Assembly: GCF_007483665.1 (NCBI RefSeq)
Contig: NZ_ML660183.1
Coordinates: 295,393 to 359,392, forward strand
Reading direction: 5' to 3'
Length of the DNA: 64,000 nucleotides
Source: Catellatospora sichuanensis
Lineage (GTDB): Bacteria; Actinomycetota; Actinomycetes; Mycobacteriales; Micromonosporaceae
Shown here: piece by piece, positions 52,522-60,615 of the stretch
Layout: every line of letters starts with the position of its first letter
Numbering within the stretch: the first letter of the stretch is position 1
Notes under the pieces: generated by a model
The model's database searches: none
Told to the model about the DNA's origin: nothing
Seen by the model: only the letters and a program-made list of their open reading frames with translations
Program-made: the position numbers and the translations under genes

Positions 52522-53106
52522 CTAACCCGCGGTGTCGGCCGGATCCGCATGGATTTCCGAGGGCCAGTCGCCGAGCAGGTGGCGACGCAGCAGCGCGGCG
52601 TGCGACAGCGAGGTACGCAGGTCGGCCGGGTCCCCGTTGAGCGTGTAGTCCAGCAGCACCACCTGGCCGCCCTCGGCCAGTTCGCGCAACTGCGCCACCT
52701 CCGGGGCGGCCGGACCCTCCAGCAGGTGCCGGTATGTCGGCAGGTAGATCTCGCGGCGTGCGTGCTCGTAGCCGAGCAGGACGGTCCCGTGCAGACCTCG
52801 CCGATGGCCCAGCGGCAGACCATACGCGGCGGTGGTGCGTTTGAGGCCGCGCATCGCGGTGACGGTCAGCTTGCCCGGGTCCACATCGGCGTGCAGGAAC
52901 ACCTTCAGCGCCTGCCAGACGCCCTCCACGGACCGGCTGGTCACACCGGGCGTGAACGGCACCGGAATGTCTCCGTGGGGGAAGAACGGGCTCAACCGCA
53001 CCCACGGCTGCGGCCCGCGCGAGGTCACGTCGACAACCACCGCCTCCGGGTACGCCGCCTCGATCGACGCCGCAGCACGCCGTTTGCTCACCAAGTGCAC
53101 CTGCAT
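52522..53106 (-). CDS. conserved protein, DUF6939-like
   Basis: This 194-residue cytoplasmic protein begins MQVHLVSKRRAAASIEAAYP and contains VDVTSRGPQPWVRLSPFFPHGDIPVPFTPG, then RSVEGVWQALKVF and AMRGLKRTTAAYGLPLGHR, and near the end VLLDYTLNGDPADL. I believe it belongs to the DUF6939 group of actinobacterial proteins, with limited certainty. The family has no known function; the T-S-R-G-P-x-P-W and S-V-E-G-x-W-Q-x-L-K segments look conserved and enzyme-like. It is the first gene of a two-gene minus-strand unit. Confidence 0.7.
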   Translation of the reverse strand: MQVHLVSKRRAAASIEAAYPEAVVVDVTSRGPQPWVRLSPFFPHGDIPVPFTPGVTSRSVEGVWQALKVFLHADVDPGKLTVTAMRGLKRTTAAYGLPLGHRRGLHGTVLLGYEHARREIYLPTYRHLLEGPAAPEVAQLRELAEGGQVVLLDYTLNGDPADLRTSLSHAALLRRHLLGDWPSEIHADPADTAG

Positions 53107-53202
53107 GACGCCTCCCCGCGCACCGCGACCGTCACCGCATGATGCGCGACTGGTACGACATGGCCCCGCGGGACGCCAGGGCTCGCGATCAGCAGAGCGA
53201 TC

Positions 53203-53216
53203 TATCTTTGTCTACA
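53203..53216 (+). promoter_or_regulatory. leaderless promoter of the small hypothetical gene
   Basis: TATCTT (53203-53208) ends seven bases before the ATG at 53216 and no ribosome binding site is present, so the mRNA probably begins at the start codon. Confidence 0.5.
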
Positions 53217-53464
53217 TGACGAATGCCTCGGAGCTGCCAGCCGACCCGACCGAGCGAGAAGATGTGCCCGTGGCAGGCGGAGCCGACCGGCAGAGCGCCT
53301 CCGCCCACATCGCCGACGTGAACGGAGACCGGCATCGCGACCTGGTACGCGGAGAGCTGGAGGATTTCGGCTACACAGGCGACCTCGCGATCACGGACGG
53401 GGGCCGTGCCAAGGCCCGCTGCCGCCTCGACCACCACGCGGCCGGCAAGGCCGACCGGGCCTGA
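53216..53464 (+). CDS. small hypothetical protein
   Basis: This 82-residue polar protein begins with a disordered stretch (MTNASELPADPTEREDVPVAGG) and then SAHIADVNGDRHRDLVRGELEDFGYTGDLAITDGGRAKARCRLDHH. I do not recognise the family. A leaderless promoter fits its start and it is convergent with the acetyltransferase gene after 10 bases, which supports a real, compactly placed gene. Confidence 0.6.
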   Translation: MTNASELPADPTEREDVPVAGGADRQSASAHIADVNGDRHRDLVRGELEDFGYTGDLAITDGGRAKARCRLDHHAAGKADRA

Positions 53465-53474
53465 CGTATCACGT

Positions 53475-54194
53475 TCAGATCTCGGTGACCGTCAGCACGC
53501 GGGCGTTCGGGGCGAGGTCGCCGATCTCGGTGCGGAGCTTGGCGCGGTCGGGGTCGGCCAGGTAGGCGTCGAGGCCCGCGCGCGAGGCGAACGAGATCAC
53601 GTGCACCTCGGCCTCAGGGCCGCGCAGCCGCTGCTCCAACAGGCCGCCGTGGCGGGGCAACAGCGCGAGCACGTCGTCCTCGTACCGCTGCACGGCCTGC
53701 TCGTGACCGGACGGATAGTCGACGACCGCCACCAGCCGCAGCCGTGGCGCAATGGTCGGCCCGTCGAGGCGCTTCCAGAAGTGCACGTCGGACGCGTCCC
53801 CGGGGTAGCCCTCGGTGCGCCCGGTGGCGACGTACCCGTGGCGGCGGTAGAACTCGGGTGCCTGGAACGAGAACGACGAGACGCTGATCCGGTCGCAGCC
53901 GCGGGCACGTGCCTCGTCCTCGGCCGCAGCCAGCAGCCGGCCTCCCCAGCCGTCGCGGCGGTGGTCGGCGTGCACCCACACCATGGAGATCCCGGCGCTG
54001 GTGCCCCAGGTCCAGCCGGTGAGCCCGGCGATCACCGCGCCGTCCGGGCCGGTCACCCTCGCCGAAAGCGCCCGCTGCTCGTGTACGCCGACGGCGGCAT
54101 TGTTGAACGCGGTCAATTCCCGGTCGAGCAGCGCGTCGAGTTCCTCGTCCCTGTCCCCCACCAGCAGCACCGCGGACGTGTATGCGTCGGTCAC
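53475..54194 (-). CDS. GNAT acetyltransferase fused to dimeric alpha/beta-barrel domain
   Basis: This 239-residue protein has an N-terminal GNAT domain: AGLTGWTWGTSAGISMVWVHADHRRDGWGGRLLAAAEDEARARGC (residues 52-96 in outline), where R-R-D-G-W-G-G-R-L-L is the acetyl-CoA-binding motif A. From about residue 145 a second domain of about 95 residues (RLRLVAVVDYPSGHEQAVQRYEDDVLALLPRHGGLLEQRL) resembles the DUF1330/NIPSNAP-like ferredoxin-type dimeric barrel. GTG start at 54194 with a TTGCCC-18-CATACT promoter ending close to it and no ribosome binding site. The combination is uncommon; no substrate can be named. Confidence 0.8.
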   Translation of the reverse strand: MTDAYTSAVLLVGDRDEELDALLDRELTAFNNAAVGVHEQRALSARVTGPDGAVIAGLTGWTWGTSAGISMVWVHADHRRDGWGGRLLAAAEDEARARGCDRISVSSFSFQAPEFYRRHGYVATGRTEGYPGDASDVHFWKRLDGPTIAPRLRLVAVVDYPSGHEQAVQRYEDDVLALLPRHGGLLEQRLRGPEAEVHVISFASRAGLDAYLADPDRAKLRTEIGDLAPNARVLTVTEI

Positions 54195-54320
54195 CAGCGG
54201 AGTATGCCCACATTGATGATCAATGGGCAAACCCGTTCTCAGCGCGGTTGCGGCTGGACGTTGCAGGGGAATGTGCCGGAATCGTCGAGGTTCGCCCGCG
54301 CCTCCGGGCACTCCGGAGAC

Positions 54321-54358
54321 TCGACCGGCCGGCACCCTGAGCGGGGCCGGCCGGTCGA
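54321..54358 (-). terminator. hairpin after the small secreted SH3-like gene
   Basis: Perfect 12-base arms TCGACCGGCCGG and their complement enclose a 14-base loop. Confidence 0.65.
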
Positions 54359-54385
54359 GATGACGACTACAGGATCAGGACCTGA

Positions 54386-54772
54386 TCAGCAACGGTAGGG
54401 GGCGCCGCCGTTCTCCAGGAAAGCGTCCGACATCCAGCCACCCGGACCGCCGCCCCAGACGGACACTCGCGACCACGTGGTGTAGGAGATGCCGCCGCTC
54501 TTCACCGTGTCCCCGGTGACGTAGCAATGCGCGTTCATGATCAATCCGTTGGGCGCGCGGTAATTCAAGCCGCAAGACGTGTGCGGTCCGCTACGAACCG
54601 CCACGTCAGTCCCGGTCACGTAGAGCAGGGCGGACCCCGCATCGCGAGAAGAATGCGTGCAGGAGGCACTGGCCGGCGTCGCCGATCCGCCGACCACGAC
54701 AATCGTCACAAGGACAAGGAGGGCGCTCGAGGCAAGAGAAAGCCTCTTTCGCAACCCGGTGACCAAGCGCAT
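54386..54772 (-). CDS. secreted SH3-like protein
   Basis: This protein of about 128 residues starts at an ATG 9 bases after GGGGAG. A signal peptide ends near PASA (residue 36). The mature part, ALLYVTGTDVAVRSGPHTSCGLNYRAPNGLIMNAHCYVTGDTV then TTWSRVSVWGGGPGGWMSDAFLENGG, has the V-R-S-G-P and W-x-x-V-x-x-G-x-x-G-W-x segments of bacterial SH3 domains and four Cys that could form two disulfides. Such domains bind peptidoglycan or partner proteins. It has a lower GC content than its neighbours. Confidence 0.75.
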   Translation of the reverse strand: MRLVTGLRKRLSLASSALLVLVTIVVVGGSATPASASCTHSSRDAGSALLYVTGTDVAVRSGPHTSCGLNYRAPNGLIMNAHCYVTGDTVKSGGISYTTWSRVSVWGGGPGGWMSDAFLENGGAPYRC

Positions 54773-54948
54773 TGGATCCATCTCCCCGTTAGGTGGCTCA
54801 TGATCTGAGTACACTTTGGATCGTAGGTGCGGCCCCGCTTTTCGGGCAACCCGGCGACGCGTGCTGCAGGTCGGTCGCCGCAGCTCGCGGGAACGGATCG
54901 CGGCATGCGGCAACCACATGGGAGATCGTGCCTGAAGCAGGACATCCG

Positions 54949-55013
54949 GCGAGCGTGATCCCAATCCGGCAGACCCACCAGCCGCGCTGCGTCAGCTCTT
55001 CGGCGCACCACCG
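54949..55013 (-). repeat. 65-bp direct repeat, copy 1
   Basis: These 65 bases match 56896-56960 at 50 positions without gaps. On the minus strand both copies share an open frame reading WCAExLxxRGxxxCRIxITLA. This copy contains the stop codon of the kinase gene, which therefore ends inside the repeat. Confidence 0.7.
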
Positions 55014-56848
55014 ATGGGCTGGAAGCTCGCCGTGATCAGCGCGAACTCGTCGAGGTTGTCCTTCCACTGGGACTCCGGCGTGGACCAGTAGATGGCGTGC
55101 GCCTGCTTCGGTCCGGTCACGAAGCCGCGGTTGATCACGTGGACCCGCCCGGAATTGCCGCGGTAGGTGAACTCCCAGTCCGCACAGGTGATGAAGTAGT
55201 CGACCTTGACGATGCGCACCCTGCGGTAGTCGTTCCAGTGGCCCGCGGCGAGGCGGTCGCCCTCCTGGCGTGTCCAGTCCGCGACCGGGTCCTTCCTCGG
55301 TTTGTCGGTCTGGTCGATCAGCAGCAGCCGGCCGCCGTCGGGCTCCTCGAAGCGCACGATGGTGCCTTTGCGGGTGACCGTCCACGAACGCGGCACGGCG
55401 ACCGCGAAGCCGGTGCGGTCCCGGTAGAGGTACCAGCCGGCGGGCAGCACCAGGCCGCTCGGCGACGGCGACGGCAGCGGGCTCGGCGAAGCCGCCGCCG
55501 ACAGGCTCGCGCTCGCCGACGGTGACGTGCCGACCGCGGCGTCGTTGCGCGGCTTGCCACCCAGGCGCGGCACGACCACGACCGCGATCACGGCCAGCAC
55601 CACGGCCGCCGCCGCGACGATCGCCAGCCTGCGACCTTTCCGGGGTCGTGCCACGAGCGCTCCGCCGGCTGCGCTCGGCACCGCGGCCGCGCCCACCGCC
55701 CGATCGGCCGCGCCGGTCCCGGCCCGTTGTCCGGGCACGGCGACCGCCGCCGGGGCGCCTTTCCCCTTGGACTCGGCAGCACCGGACTCCCGCGCGGCGG
55801 CCACGGGCAGTGCGGTCTGCTGCACGGCTGCGGCCGGAGCACCGGCGGGCGTCTTCGGCTCGGCGGGCCGCTGCGGGTCGGGCAGGGTCCGGGCGGGCCG
55901 CTCGGCTTCGGACGCGGCCGCTGCGGCGGCACCGGCCCGCGCGGGAAGCGCCGGAGGCGGGGTCGTCCGCCGCTGGCCGGGCACCACGCCGGGGCGTACG
56001 CCACCGAGGAAGCCCGCGCCGCCACGGCGGCCGACGGCCACCCGCAGCAGCACCTGCTCGGCCTCGGCCGCGCCCATGCGCTGGCGCGGGTCCTTGCGCA
56101 GCAGTCCCACCAGCAGCGGCTTGAGCGGCCCGGCCAGGCGCGGCGGGGCCGGTTCCTCGGTGGCCAGCGCGGCGAGCGTGGCCATCGCGTTCGGACGGGC
56201 GTAGGGCGACTGCCCCTCGACCGCGGCGTAGAGCGTCGCGCCGAGCGACCACAGGTCCGCGGCGGGCCCGACCTCGCCGCCTTCGACGCGCTCCGGCGAG
56301 ATGTAGGACGGTGAGCCGAGGATCAGCCCGGTCCGCGTCACGGCGGGGTCGCCGGGCAGCGTGGCCAGGCCGAAGTCGGTGAGCACGACGCGGCCGTCCT
56401 CGCCGAGCATGACGTTGCCGGGCTTGACGTCGCGGTGCAGCATGCCCGCGCCGTGCGCGGCCCGCAGCGCGGCGAGCACGCCCAGCCCGATGTCGGCGAC
56501 CTTGGCCGGGGCCAGCCGCCCCTGCTCGGTCATCAGCGCGGCCAGCGACTTGCCGGACAGGTACTCCATCACGATCCACGGCCGACCGTCGACGGTGACG
56601 ACGTCGAAGATGCGCACCACGTTGGGGTGGCTGAGCCGGGCGATGGCGCGGGCCTCGCGCAGCGAGCGGGCGTTCATCTCGGCGCGTTCGTCCTCGGTGA
56701 GCCCGGCCGGGGGCACGACCTCCTTGACCGCGACGTCGCGGTGCAGGGTCTCGTCGCGGGCAAGCCAGACCACGCCCATCCCGCCCTGGCCGAGAGGTTC
56801 GAGCAACCGGTACCGGTCAGCGAGGACACGTGGTGGCACAGCGGGCAT
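54992..56848 (-). CDS. membrane Ser/Thr protein kinase, PknB-like
   Basis: This 618-residue transmembrane kinase has a catalytic domain over residues 10-260: Gly loop GQGGMGVVWLAR (20-31), Lys42, HRDVKPGN (138-145), DFG (158-160) and SPE in place of APE (184-186). A long Ala/Pro/Ser-rich linker follows, then a membrane helix (LAIVAAAAVVLAVIAVVVV, about residues 415-433), another Ser/Pro linker and an extracellular domain of about 145 residues (WYLYRDRTGFAVAVPRSW to ITASFQPIG) of the type seen in actinobacterial Ser/Thr kinases. The ATG is preceded by TAGGGT-6 bases, so the mRNA may be leaderless. It lacks PASTA repeats, so muropeptide sensing is not implied. Confidence 0.92.
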   Translation of the reverse strand: MPAVPPRVLADRYRLLEPLGQGGMGVVWLARDETLHRDVAVKEVVPPAGLTEDERAEMNARSLREARAIARLSHPNVVRIFDVVTVDGRPWIVMEYLSGKSLAALMTEQGRLAPAKVADIGLGVLAALRAAHGAGMLHRDVKPGNVMLGEDGRVVLTDFGLATLPGDPAVTRTGLILGSPSYISPERVEGGEVGPAADLWSLGATLYAAVEGQSPYARPNAMATLAALATEEPAPPRLAGPLKPLLVGLLRKDPRQRMGAAEAEQVLLRVAVGRRGGAGFLGGVRPGVVPGQRRTTPPPALPARAGAAAAAASEAERPARTLPDPQRPAEPKTPAGAPAAAVQQTALPVAAARESGAAESKGKGAPAAVAVPGQRAGTGAADRAVGAAAVPSAAGGALVARPRKGRRLAIVAAAAVVLAVIAVVVVPRLGGKPRNDAAVGTSPSASASLSAAASPSPLPSPSPSGLVLPAGWYLYRDRTGFAVAVPRSWTVTRKGTIVRFEEPDGGRLLLIDQTDKPRKDPVADWTRQEGDRLAAGHWNDYRRVRIVKVDYFITCADWEFTYRGNSGRVHVINRGFVTGPKQAHAIYWSTPESQWKDNLDEFALITASFQPIGGAPKS

Positions 56849-56895
56849 TCGAGGACCCTACCCAACCGAGGCGCGGCTCACACCACGCAGGTGAC

Positions 56896-56960
56896 GCGAG
56901 TGTGATCCAGATCCGACAGGCCCTTCGGCCGCGCGGCACCAACCGTTCGGCGCACCACAG
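56896..56960 (-). repeat. 65-bp direct repeat, copy 2
   Basis: This copy lies 48 to 112 bases upstream of the kinase start, in its promoter region. It is 77 percent identical to copy 1 and carries the same minus-strand peptide frame. The 234-base gap holding it has no other gene that I accept. Confidence 0.7.
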
Positions 56961-57082
56961 GCACCGTTCGGCGCGTGTCAGGGCGACGAACGGCAAGTCC
57001 GATGGCGCGAGCTGCGTATCCTCCCCGCACCGTTGATCCGTCCCCCTTCCCCCTTCCCCCTTCGTGCGAGGAGACACGTGCC

Positions 57083-57319
57083 ATGGGTGAACCCGCACCC
57101 GACCGGCGACCCGGCGATCGCGATCACAGTCCCTGGAACTGGCTGCTGATCGTTCCGATCGTGCTGCCGCTGATCACCGCGTTCTACAACTCGTCCAGTC
57201 CGGACCTGCTCGGCTTCCCGCGCTTCTACTGGCAGCAGCTGGCGTACATCCTGGTCGGCGTGTCCACCACGACCCTGGTCTACCGGATGACCAAGCGTCG
57301 CAGCAACGGGAAGGGCTGA
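57083..57319 (+). CDS. DUF3311 small membrane protein
   Basis: This 78-residue protein has two helices: WNWLLIVPIVLPLITAFYN and FYWQQLAYILVGVSTTTLVYRM. It is the DUF3311 type that is almost always encoded just before a sodium:solute symporter, as here with two bases between the genes, and is presumed to be its accessory subunit. The ATG has GAGGAG 9 bases upstream. Confidence 0.88.
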   Translation: MGEPAPDRRPGDRDHSPWNWLLIVPIVLPLITAFYNSSSPDLLGFPRFYWQQLAYILVGVSTTTLVYRMTKRRSNGKG

Positions 57320-57321
57320 CC

Positions 57322-58965
57322 ATGTGGCGTGATCATCTCACCGAGATCATCGTGTTCGCGGTGCTGTTCGTCGGCGTGAGCGCGCTGGGCTTCGTGGCAG
57401 CCAAATGGCGGCGGCCGACCGACATGGAGCATCTCGACGAGTGGGGCCTGGGCGGGCGCAACTTCGGCTCGTGGATCACCTGGTTCCTCGTCGGCGGCGA
57501 CCTCTACACCGCGTACACCTTCGTCGCCGTACCGGCGCTGGTCTTCGGCGCCGGGGCGATGGGCTTCTTCGCGGTGCCGTACACCATCATCATCTACCCG
57601 CTGTTCTTCCTGGTCCTGGTGCGGTTGTGGTCGGTGTCGCACCGGCACGGCCTGGTCACCCCGGCCGACTTCGTACGCGTGCGTTTCGGCTCCCCGACGC
57701 TGGCACTGATCGTCGCGATCACCGGCATCGTCGCCACGATGCCCTACATCGCGCTGCAGCTGGTCGGCATCGAGGCGGTGCTCAAGACGATGGGCGTCAC
57801 CGGCGAGTCCACCCTGGCCAGGCACGCACCGATCATCATCGCGTTCGCGATCCTCGCCGCGTACACCTACCAGTCCGGGCTGCGCGCGCCCGCGCTGATC
57901 GCGTTCGTCAAGGACACGCTGATCTACATCGTCATCCTGGTCGCGGTGTTCTGGCTGCCCTCGCAGCTCGGCGGCTGGGGCGCGATCTTCGACGCGGCGC
58001 AGGCCAAGTACGACGCCAGCCCCGCCGCCAGTGACGGGCTGCTGCTCAACGCCAACAACCAGCTGCAGTACATCACGCTGGCGTTCGGCTCGGCGCTGGC
58101 ACTGTTCCTCTACCCGCACTCGATCACGGGTGTGCTCGCCTCCCGCAACCGCGACGTGATCAAGCGGAACATGTCCGCGCTGCCCGCGTACTCGCTGCTG
58201 CTGGGCCTGCTTGCGATGCTCGGCTTCGCCGCGATCGCCGCGGGCGTCAAGCCGCTGCCCGGCGCGAACCCCGGCTCGGTGGACACCAACACCATCGTGC
58301 CGGTGCTGTTCGACAAGCAGTTCCCGGACTGGTTCGCGGGCGTCGCCTTCGCCGCCATCGGCATCGGCGCGCTGGTCCCCGCCGCGATCATGTCGATCGC
58401 CGCGGCCAACCTGTTCACCCGCAACATCTACAAGGAGTACCTGAACCGCGAGGCCAGCCCGGCACAGGAGGCCAAGGTCAGCAAGGTCGCCTCGCTGGTG
58501 GTGAAGGTCGGCGCGCTGCTGTGCATCGTGCTGCTGGACCCGCAGTTCTCCATCGACCTGCAGCTCATCGGCGGCGTGATCATCCTGCAGACGCTGCCCT
58601 CGGTGGCCCTGGGCCTGTTCACCCGCTGGTTCCACAAGGGCGCGCTGATCGCCGGCTGGGTGGCCGGCATGGGCCTGGGCATGTGGATGCTGTACCAGAT
58701 CGCCAACCCGGCGACCGGCCGGATGCACTTCGCCGGTTCGGCGTTCCCGCTGGAGAAGTTCGGCTTCGACACCAAGGCGACCATCTACGTCGGCTTCGTC
58801 GCGGTGCTGGTCAACCTCGTCGTGGCGGCGCTGGCGACGCTGGCGCTGCGCGCGGGCAAGGTCACCGACGGGCCCGACGGGACCGAACACGACGACTACT
58901 TCGTCGACGAGGACTCGCCCCGGCGCGGCATCGACTCCGAAGGGGAGCCGGTGGCCGTCGCCTGA
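57322..58965 (+). CDS. sodium:solute symporter, MctP-like monocarboxylate permease
   Basis: This 547-residue permease has about 13 helices and the SSS-family segments: NFGSWITWFLVGGDLYTAYTFVAVPALVFGAGAMGFFAVPY, RHGLVTPADFVRVRFGS, PYIALQLVGIEAVLKTMG and FLYPHSITGVLASRNRDVIKRN. The pattern and the DUF3311 partner resemble MctP/MctC-type uptake systems for lactate, pyruvate, acetate or alanine. The acidic tail is cytoplasmic. A very strong terminator follows, so the two genes form a closed unit. Confidence 0.88.
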   Translation: MWRDHLTEIIVFAVLFVGVSALGFVAAKWRRPTDMEHLDEWGLGGRNFGSWITWFLVGGDLYTAYTFVAVPALVFGAGAMGFFAVPYTIIIYPLFFLVLVRLWSVSHRHGLVTPADFVRVRFGSPTLALIVAITGIVATMPYIALQLVGIEAVLKTMGVTGESTLARHAPIIIAFAILAAYTYQSGLRAPALIAFVKDTLIYIVILVAVFWLPSQLGGWGAIFDAAQAKYDASPAASDGLLLNANNQLQYITLAFGSALALFLYPHSITGVLASRNRDVIKRNMSALPAYSLLLGLLAMLGFAAIAAGVKPLPGANPGSVDTNTIVPVLFDKQFPDWFAGVAFAAIGIGALVPAAIMSIAAANLFTRNIYKEYLNREASPAQEAKVSKVASLVVKVGALLCIVLLDPQFSIDLQLIGGVIILQTLPSVALGLFTRWFHKGALIAGWVAGMGLGMWMLYQIANPATGRMHFAGSAFPLEKFGFDTKATIYVGFVAVLVNLVVAALATLALRAGKVTDGPDGTEHDDYFVDEDSPRRGIDSEGEPVAVA

Positions 58966-59012
58966 GCCGTGCCCGGCCGCCGCGGGCATCGTACGCGGCG
59001 GCCGGGCACGGC
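58966..59012 (+). terminator. strong hairpin terminator
   Basis: Perfect 19-base arms (starting GCCGTGCCCGGCC) and a 9-base loop begin one base after the symporter stop codon. Confidence 0.85.
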
Positions 59013-59057
59013 CAAGGGTGGGCGCGGAGGTCCCCCGCGCCCACCCTCATCTCGTCT

Positions 59058-59303
59058 CTACTGCAGGTAGCCCTCGACCTGCTTGACGTCGCCGGCCTTC
59101 GCGTCGTCCGGGTTCTCCCCCGCGTCCTTGAGCGCACGACGCCGGCGCAGCAGGTCCCAGCACTGGTCGAGCGTCTCCTCCAGCGACCGCAGCCGGGCCG
59201 ACTCGGTCTCGGGGTCGATCGCGCCCTGAACGCGCTTGGTCCGCAGGTCGTGCTCCTCGGCGACCAGGGAGTCGATCCGCTCGAAGATCTGCTTCTCGTC
59301 CAT
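59058..59303 (-). CDS. DUF2630 protein
   Basis: This 81-residue helical protein reads MDEKQIFERIDSLVAEEHDL then RLRSLEETLDQCWDLLRRRRAL and matches the DUF2630 family, small actinobacterial coiled-coil proteins of unknown function. GAGGGT lies directly before the ATG. It is the downstream neighbour of element copy C on the minus strand. Confidence 0.85.
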   Translation of the reverse strand: MDEKQIFERIDSLVAEEHDLRTKRVQGAIDPETESARLRSLEETLDQCWDLLRRRRALKDAGENPDDAKAGDVKQVEGYLQ

Positions 59304-59372
59304 ACCCTCAGCCTGACACGCCCCGCCCGCCCCCGCCCGCGGATCCGGCGGCCTCCCCGGGCGGCCGACCAC

Positions 59373-59466
59373 TCCATCTTTCATAGACGTCGGCATCTTC
59401 CATAGACATCGGCCTATTACATCGAGTTTGATCTCAAAATTCTCGATGTGATAGGCCGACGTCTAT
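59373..59466. repeat. palindromic intergenic element, copy C
   Basis: Twenty-five-base arms (59402-59426 and 59442-59466, two mismatches) with the core GACRTCGGCCTAT and an AT-rich loop. The first 20 bases are also repeated in tandem on the left (CATCTTTCATAGACGTCGG then CATCTTCCATAGACATCGG). It lies between two minus-strand genes. Confidence 0.85.
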
Positions 59467-59474
59467 AGCCCGGG

Positions 59475-59894
59475 TCAGCCGAGCCAGCCGTAGAGGCGGT
59501 CGACGTGGATGCGGACGACCACCCGGCCGTCGGCGACCATGGCCGCCCGGTACTCGTCCCAGTCGGGATGCTCGCCACGGATCTCCCGGTACAGCTCGAC
59601 CAGCTCCCCCACCGCCGCGTCGTGCGGGTCGGCCGCGGTGGCGGACAGCTCCGCCACACCCTCGGCGACCGCGTACACACCACCGCCGGACGTGGTCACG
59701 TAGAAGCTGGCCCGCGGGTCGCGGCGCAGGTTGCGCACCTTGGCCCGGTCGGCCGTGCTGGAGAACCGGATCACCCCGTCGGCGGCCAGGTAGTCGACGT
59801 TGGACAGCTGGGGCCGCCCGTCGCGCTTGACGGTGGCCAGCACACCCCGGCCGGTACCGCCGATGACCTGCCACAGCCGGTCCTGCTCGCTCAT
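59475..59894 (-). CDS. PPOX-class F420-dependent oxidoreductase
   Basis: This 139-residue protein has the split-barrel flavin/F420 fold: RGVLATVKRDGRPQLSNVDYLAADGVIRFSS and ADRAKVRNLRRDPRASFYV (residues 17-66 in outline), the classical PPOX/FDOR-B opening, with REIRGEHPDWDEYRAAM near residue 105 and VVVRIHVDRLYGW at the end. Members reduce biliverdin or other substrates with F420. GAGG lies 8 bases before the ATG. It ends directly at element copy C. Confidence 0.88.
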   Translation of the reverse strand: MSEQDRLWQVIGGTGRGVLATVKRDGRPQLSNVDYLAADGVIRFSSTADRAKVRNLRRDPRASFYVTTSGGGVYAVAEGVAELSATAADPHDAAVGELVELYREIRGEHPDWDEYRAAMVADGRVVVRIHVDRLYGWLG

Positions 59895-59959
59895 GTCCGC
59901 ACCTCGTTCCGCGTGGACGGCGCCGGCCGCCCGATCAGTCCCGCCATCGCCCGGCCCGC

Positions 59960-60529
59960 TCACGCCGCGACGCGTGCGGCCGACATCAGCTCGGCCATCA
60001 TCCGCAACTCGTCCAGCATGCCCTGCGCGGCGGAGTGCATGGCCGGGTTCGGCACGAGCGCGCCGTCGGCATCGACGACCTGGCGCAGGTGGATGTTGAC
60101 CGATTCGGCCAGCGGCACCATACGCAGCGCGCCCAGCACCGGCTTGAGCTGCTCGACCGCGCGCATACCGGCCGAGGACATGCCATAGCTGACGAAGCCG
60201 GCGGGCTTGTGGTGCCACTCGTTGTACAGGTAGTCCAGCGCGTTCTTCAGGGGCGCGCTGTAGCCGCGGTTGTACTCCGGCATGACGAACACGAACGCGT
60301 CGGCGGCGTCGGTGGCCTCGCTCCAGCGCCGGGTGTGCTCGTGGGCGTACGGCCCGCCGTCGACGGGCTGGCCGGGCTCGTCGTGGAACGGCAGGTTCAG
60401 CTCGGCGAGGTCGACCACGTGCACGTCGAACCCGCCGTGGACGGTGGCGACGCCGGTGAACCAGTCGCCGATGACGTGGCCGATCCGGCCGGGGCGGGTC
60501 GAGGCGACGACGACGTTGAGGCGGGGCAT
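59960..60529 (-). CDS. NADPH-dependent FMN reductase
   Basis: This 189-residue flavodoxin-fold enzyme begins LNVVVASTRPGRIGHVIGDWF, the FMN phosphate loop (S-T-R-x-G-R), then has VFVMPEYNRGYSAPLKNALDYLYNEW near residue 80, the P-E-Y-N signature of NADPH-dependent FMN reductases, and VSYGMSSAGMRAVEQL. It would reduce FMN, quinones or azo dyes. AGGAG lies 6 bases upstream of the ATG. It is divergent from the MarR gene across a large operator. Confidence 0.9.
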   Translation of the reverse strand: MPRLNVVVASTRPGRIGHVIGDWFTGVATVHGGFDVHVVDLAELNLPFHDEPGQPVDGGPYAHEHTRRWSEATDAADAFVFVMPEYNRGYSAPLKNALDYLYNEWHHKPAGFVSYGMSSAGMRAVEQLKPVLGALRMVPLAESVNIHLRQVVDADGALVPNPAMHSAAQGMLDELRMMAELMSAARVAA

Positions 60530-60552
60530 GTCGGGCTCCTAGCGATCGCTTG

Positions 60553-60595
60553 TTGATGTGTCACCAACCTAGCGGAAGTGTTGGTGACATGTCAA
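60553..60595. promoter_or_regulatory. MarR operator between divergent genes
   Basis: Sixteen-base arms (TTGATGTGTCACCAAC and its near-complement, two mismatches) flank an 11-base centre. The right arm overlaps the -35 box of the marR promoter (TTGGTG at 60581-60586), so the regulator should repress itself and the reductase gene. Confidence 0.8.
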
Positions 60596-60609
60596 CAGAG
60601 GGGTATGGT
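60581..60609 (+). promoter_or_regulatory. marR promoter, leaderless
   Basis: TTGGTG, a 17-base spacer and TATGGT (60604-60609) end six bases before the GTG at 60616. Confidence 0.75.
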
Positions 60610-60615
60610 GACCTC

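Noticed and set aside
56817..57098. A 93-residue minus-strand gene upstream of the kinase containing repeat copy 2
   Set aside because: It would overlap the kinase start and the DUF3311 start region and lacks a ribosome binding site; kept as a repeat finding instead.
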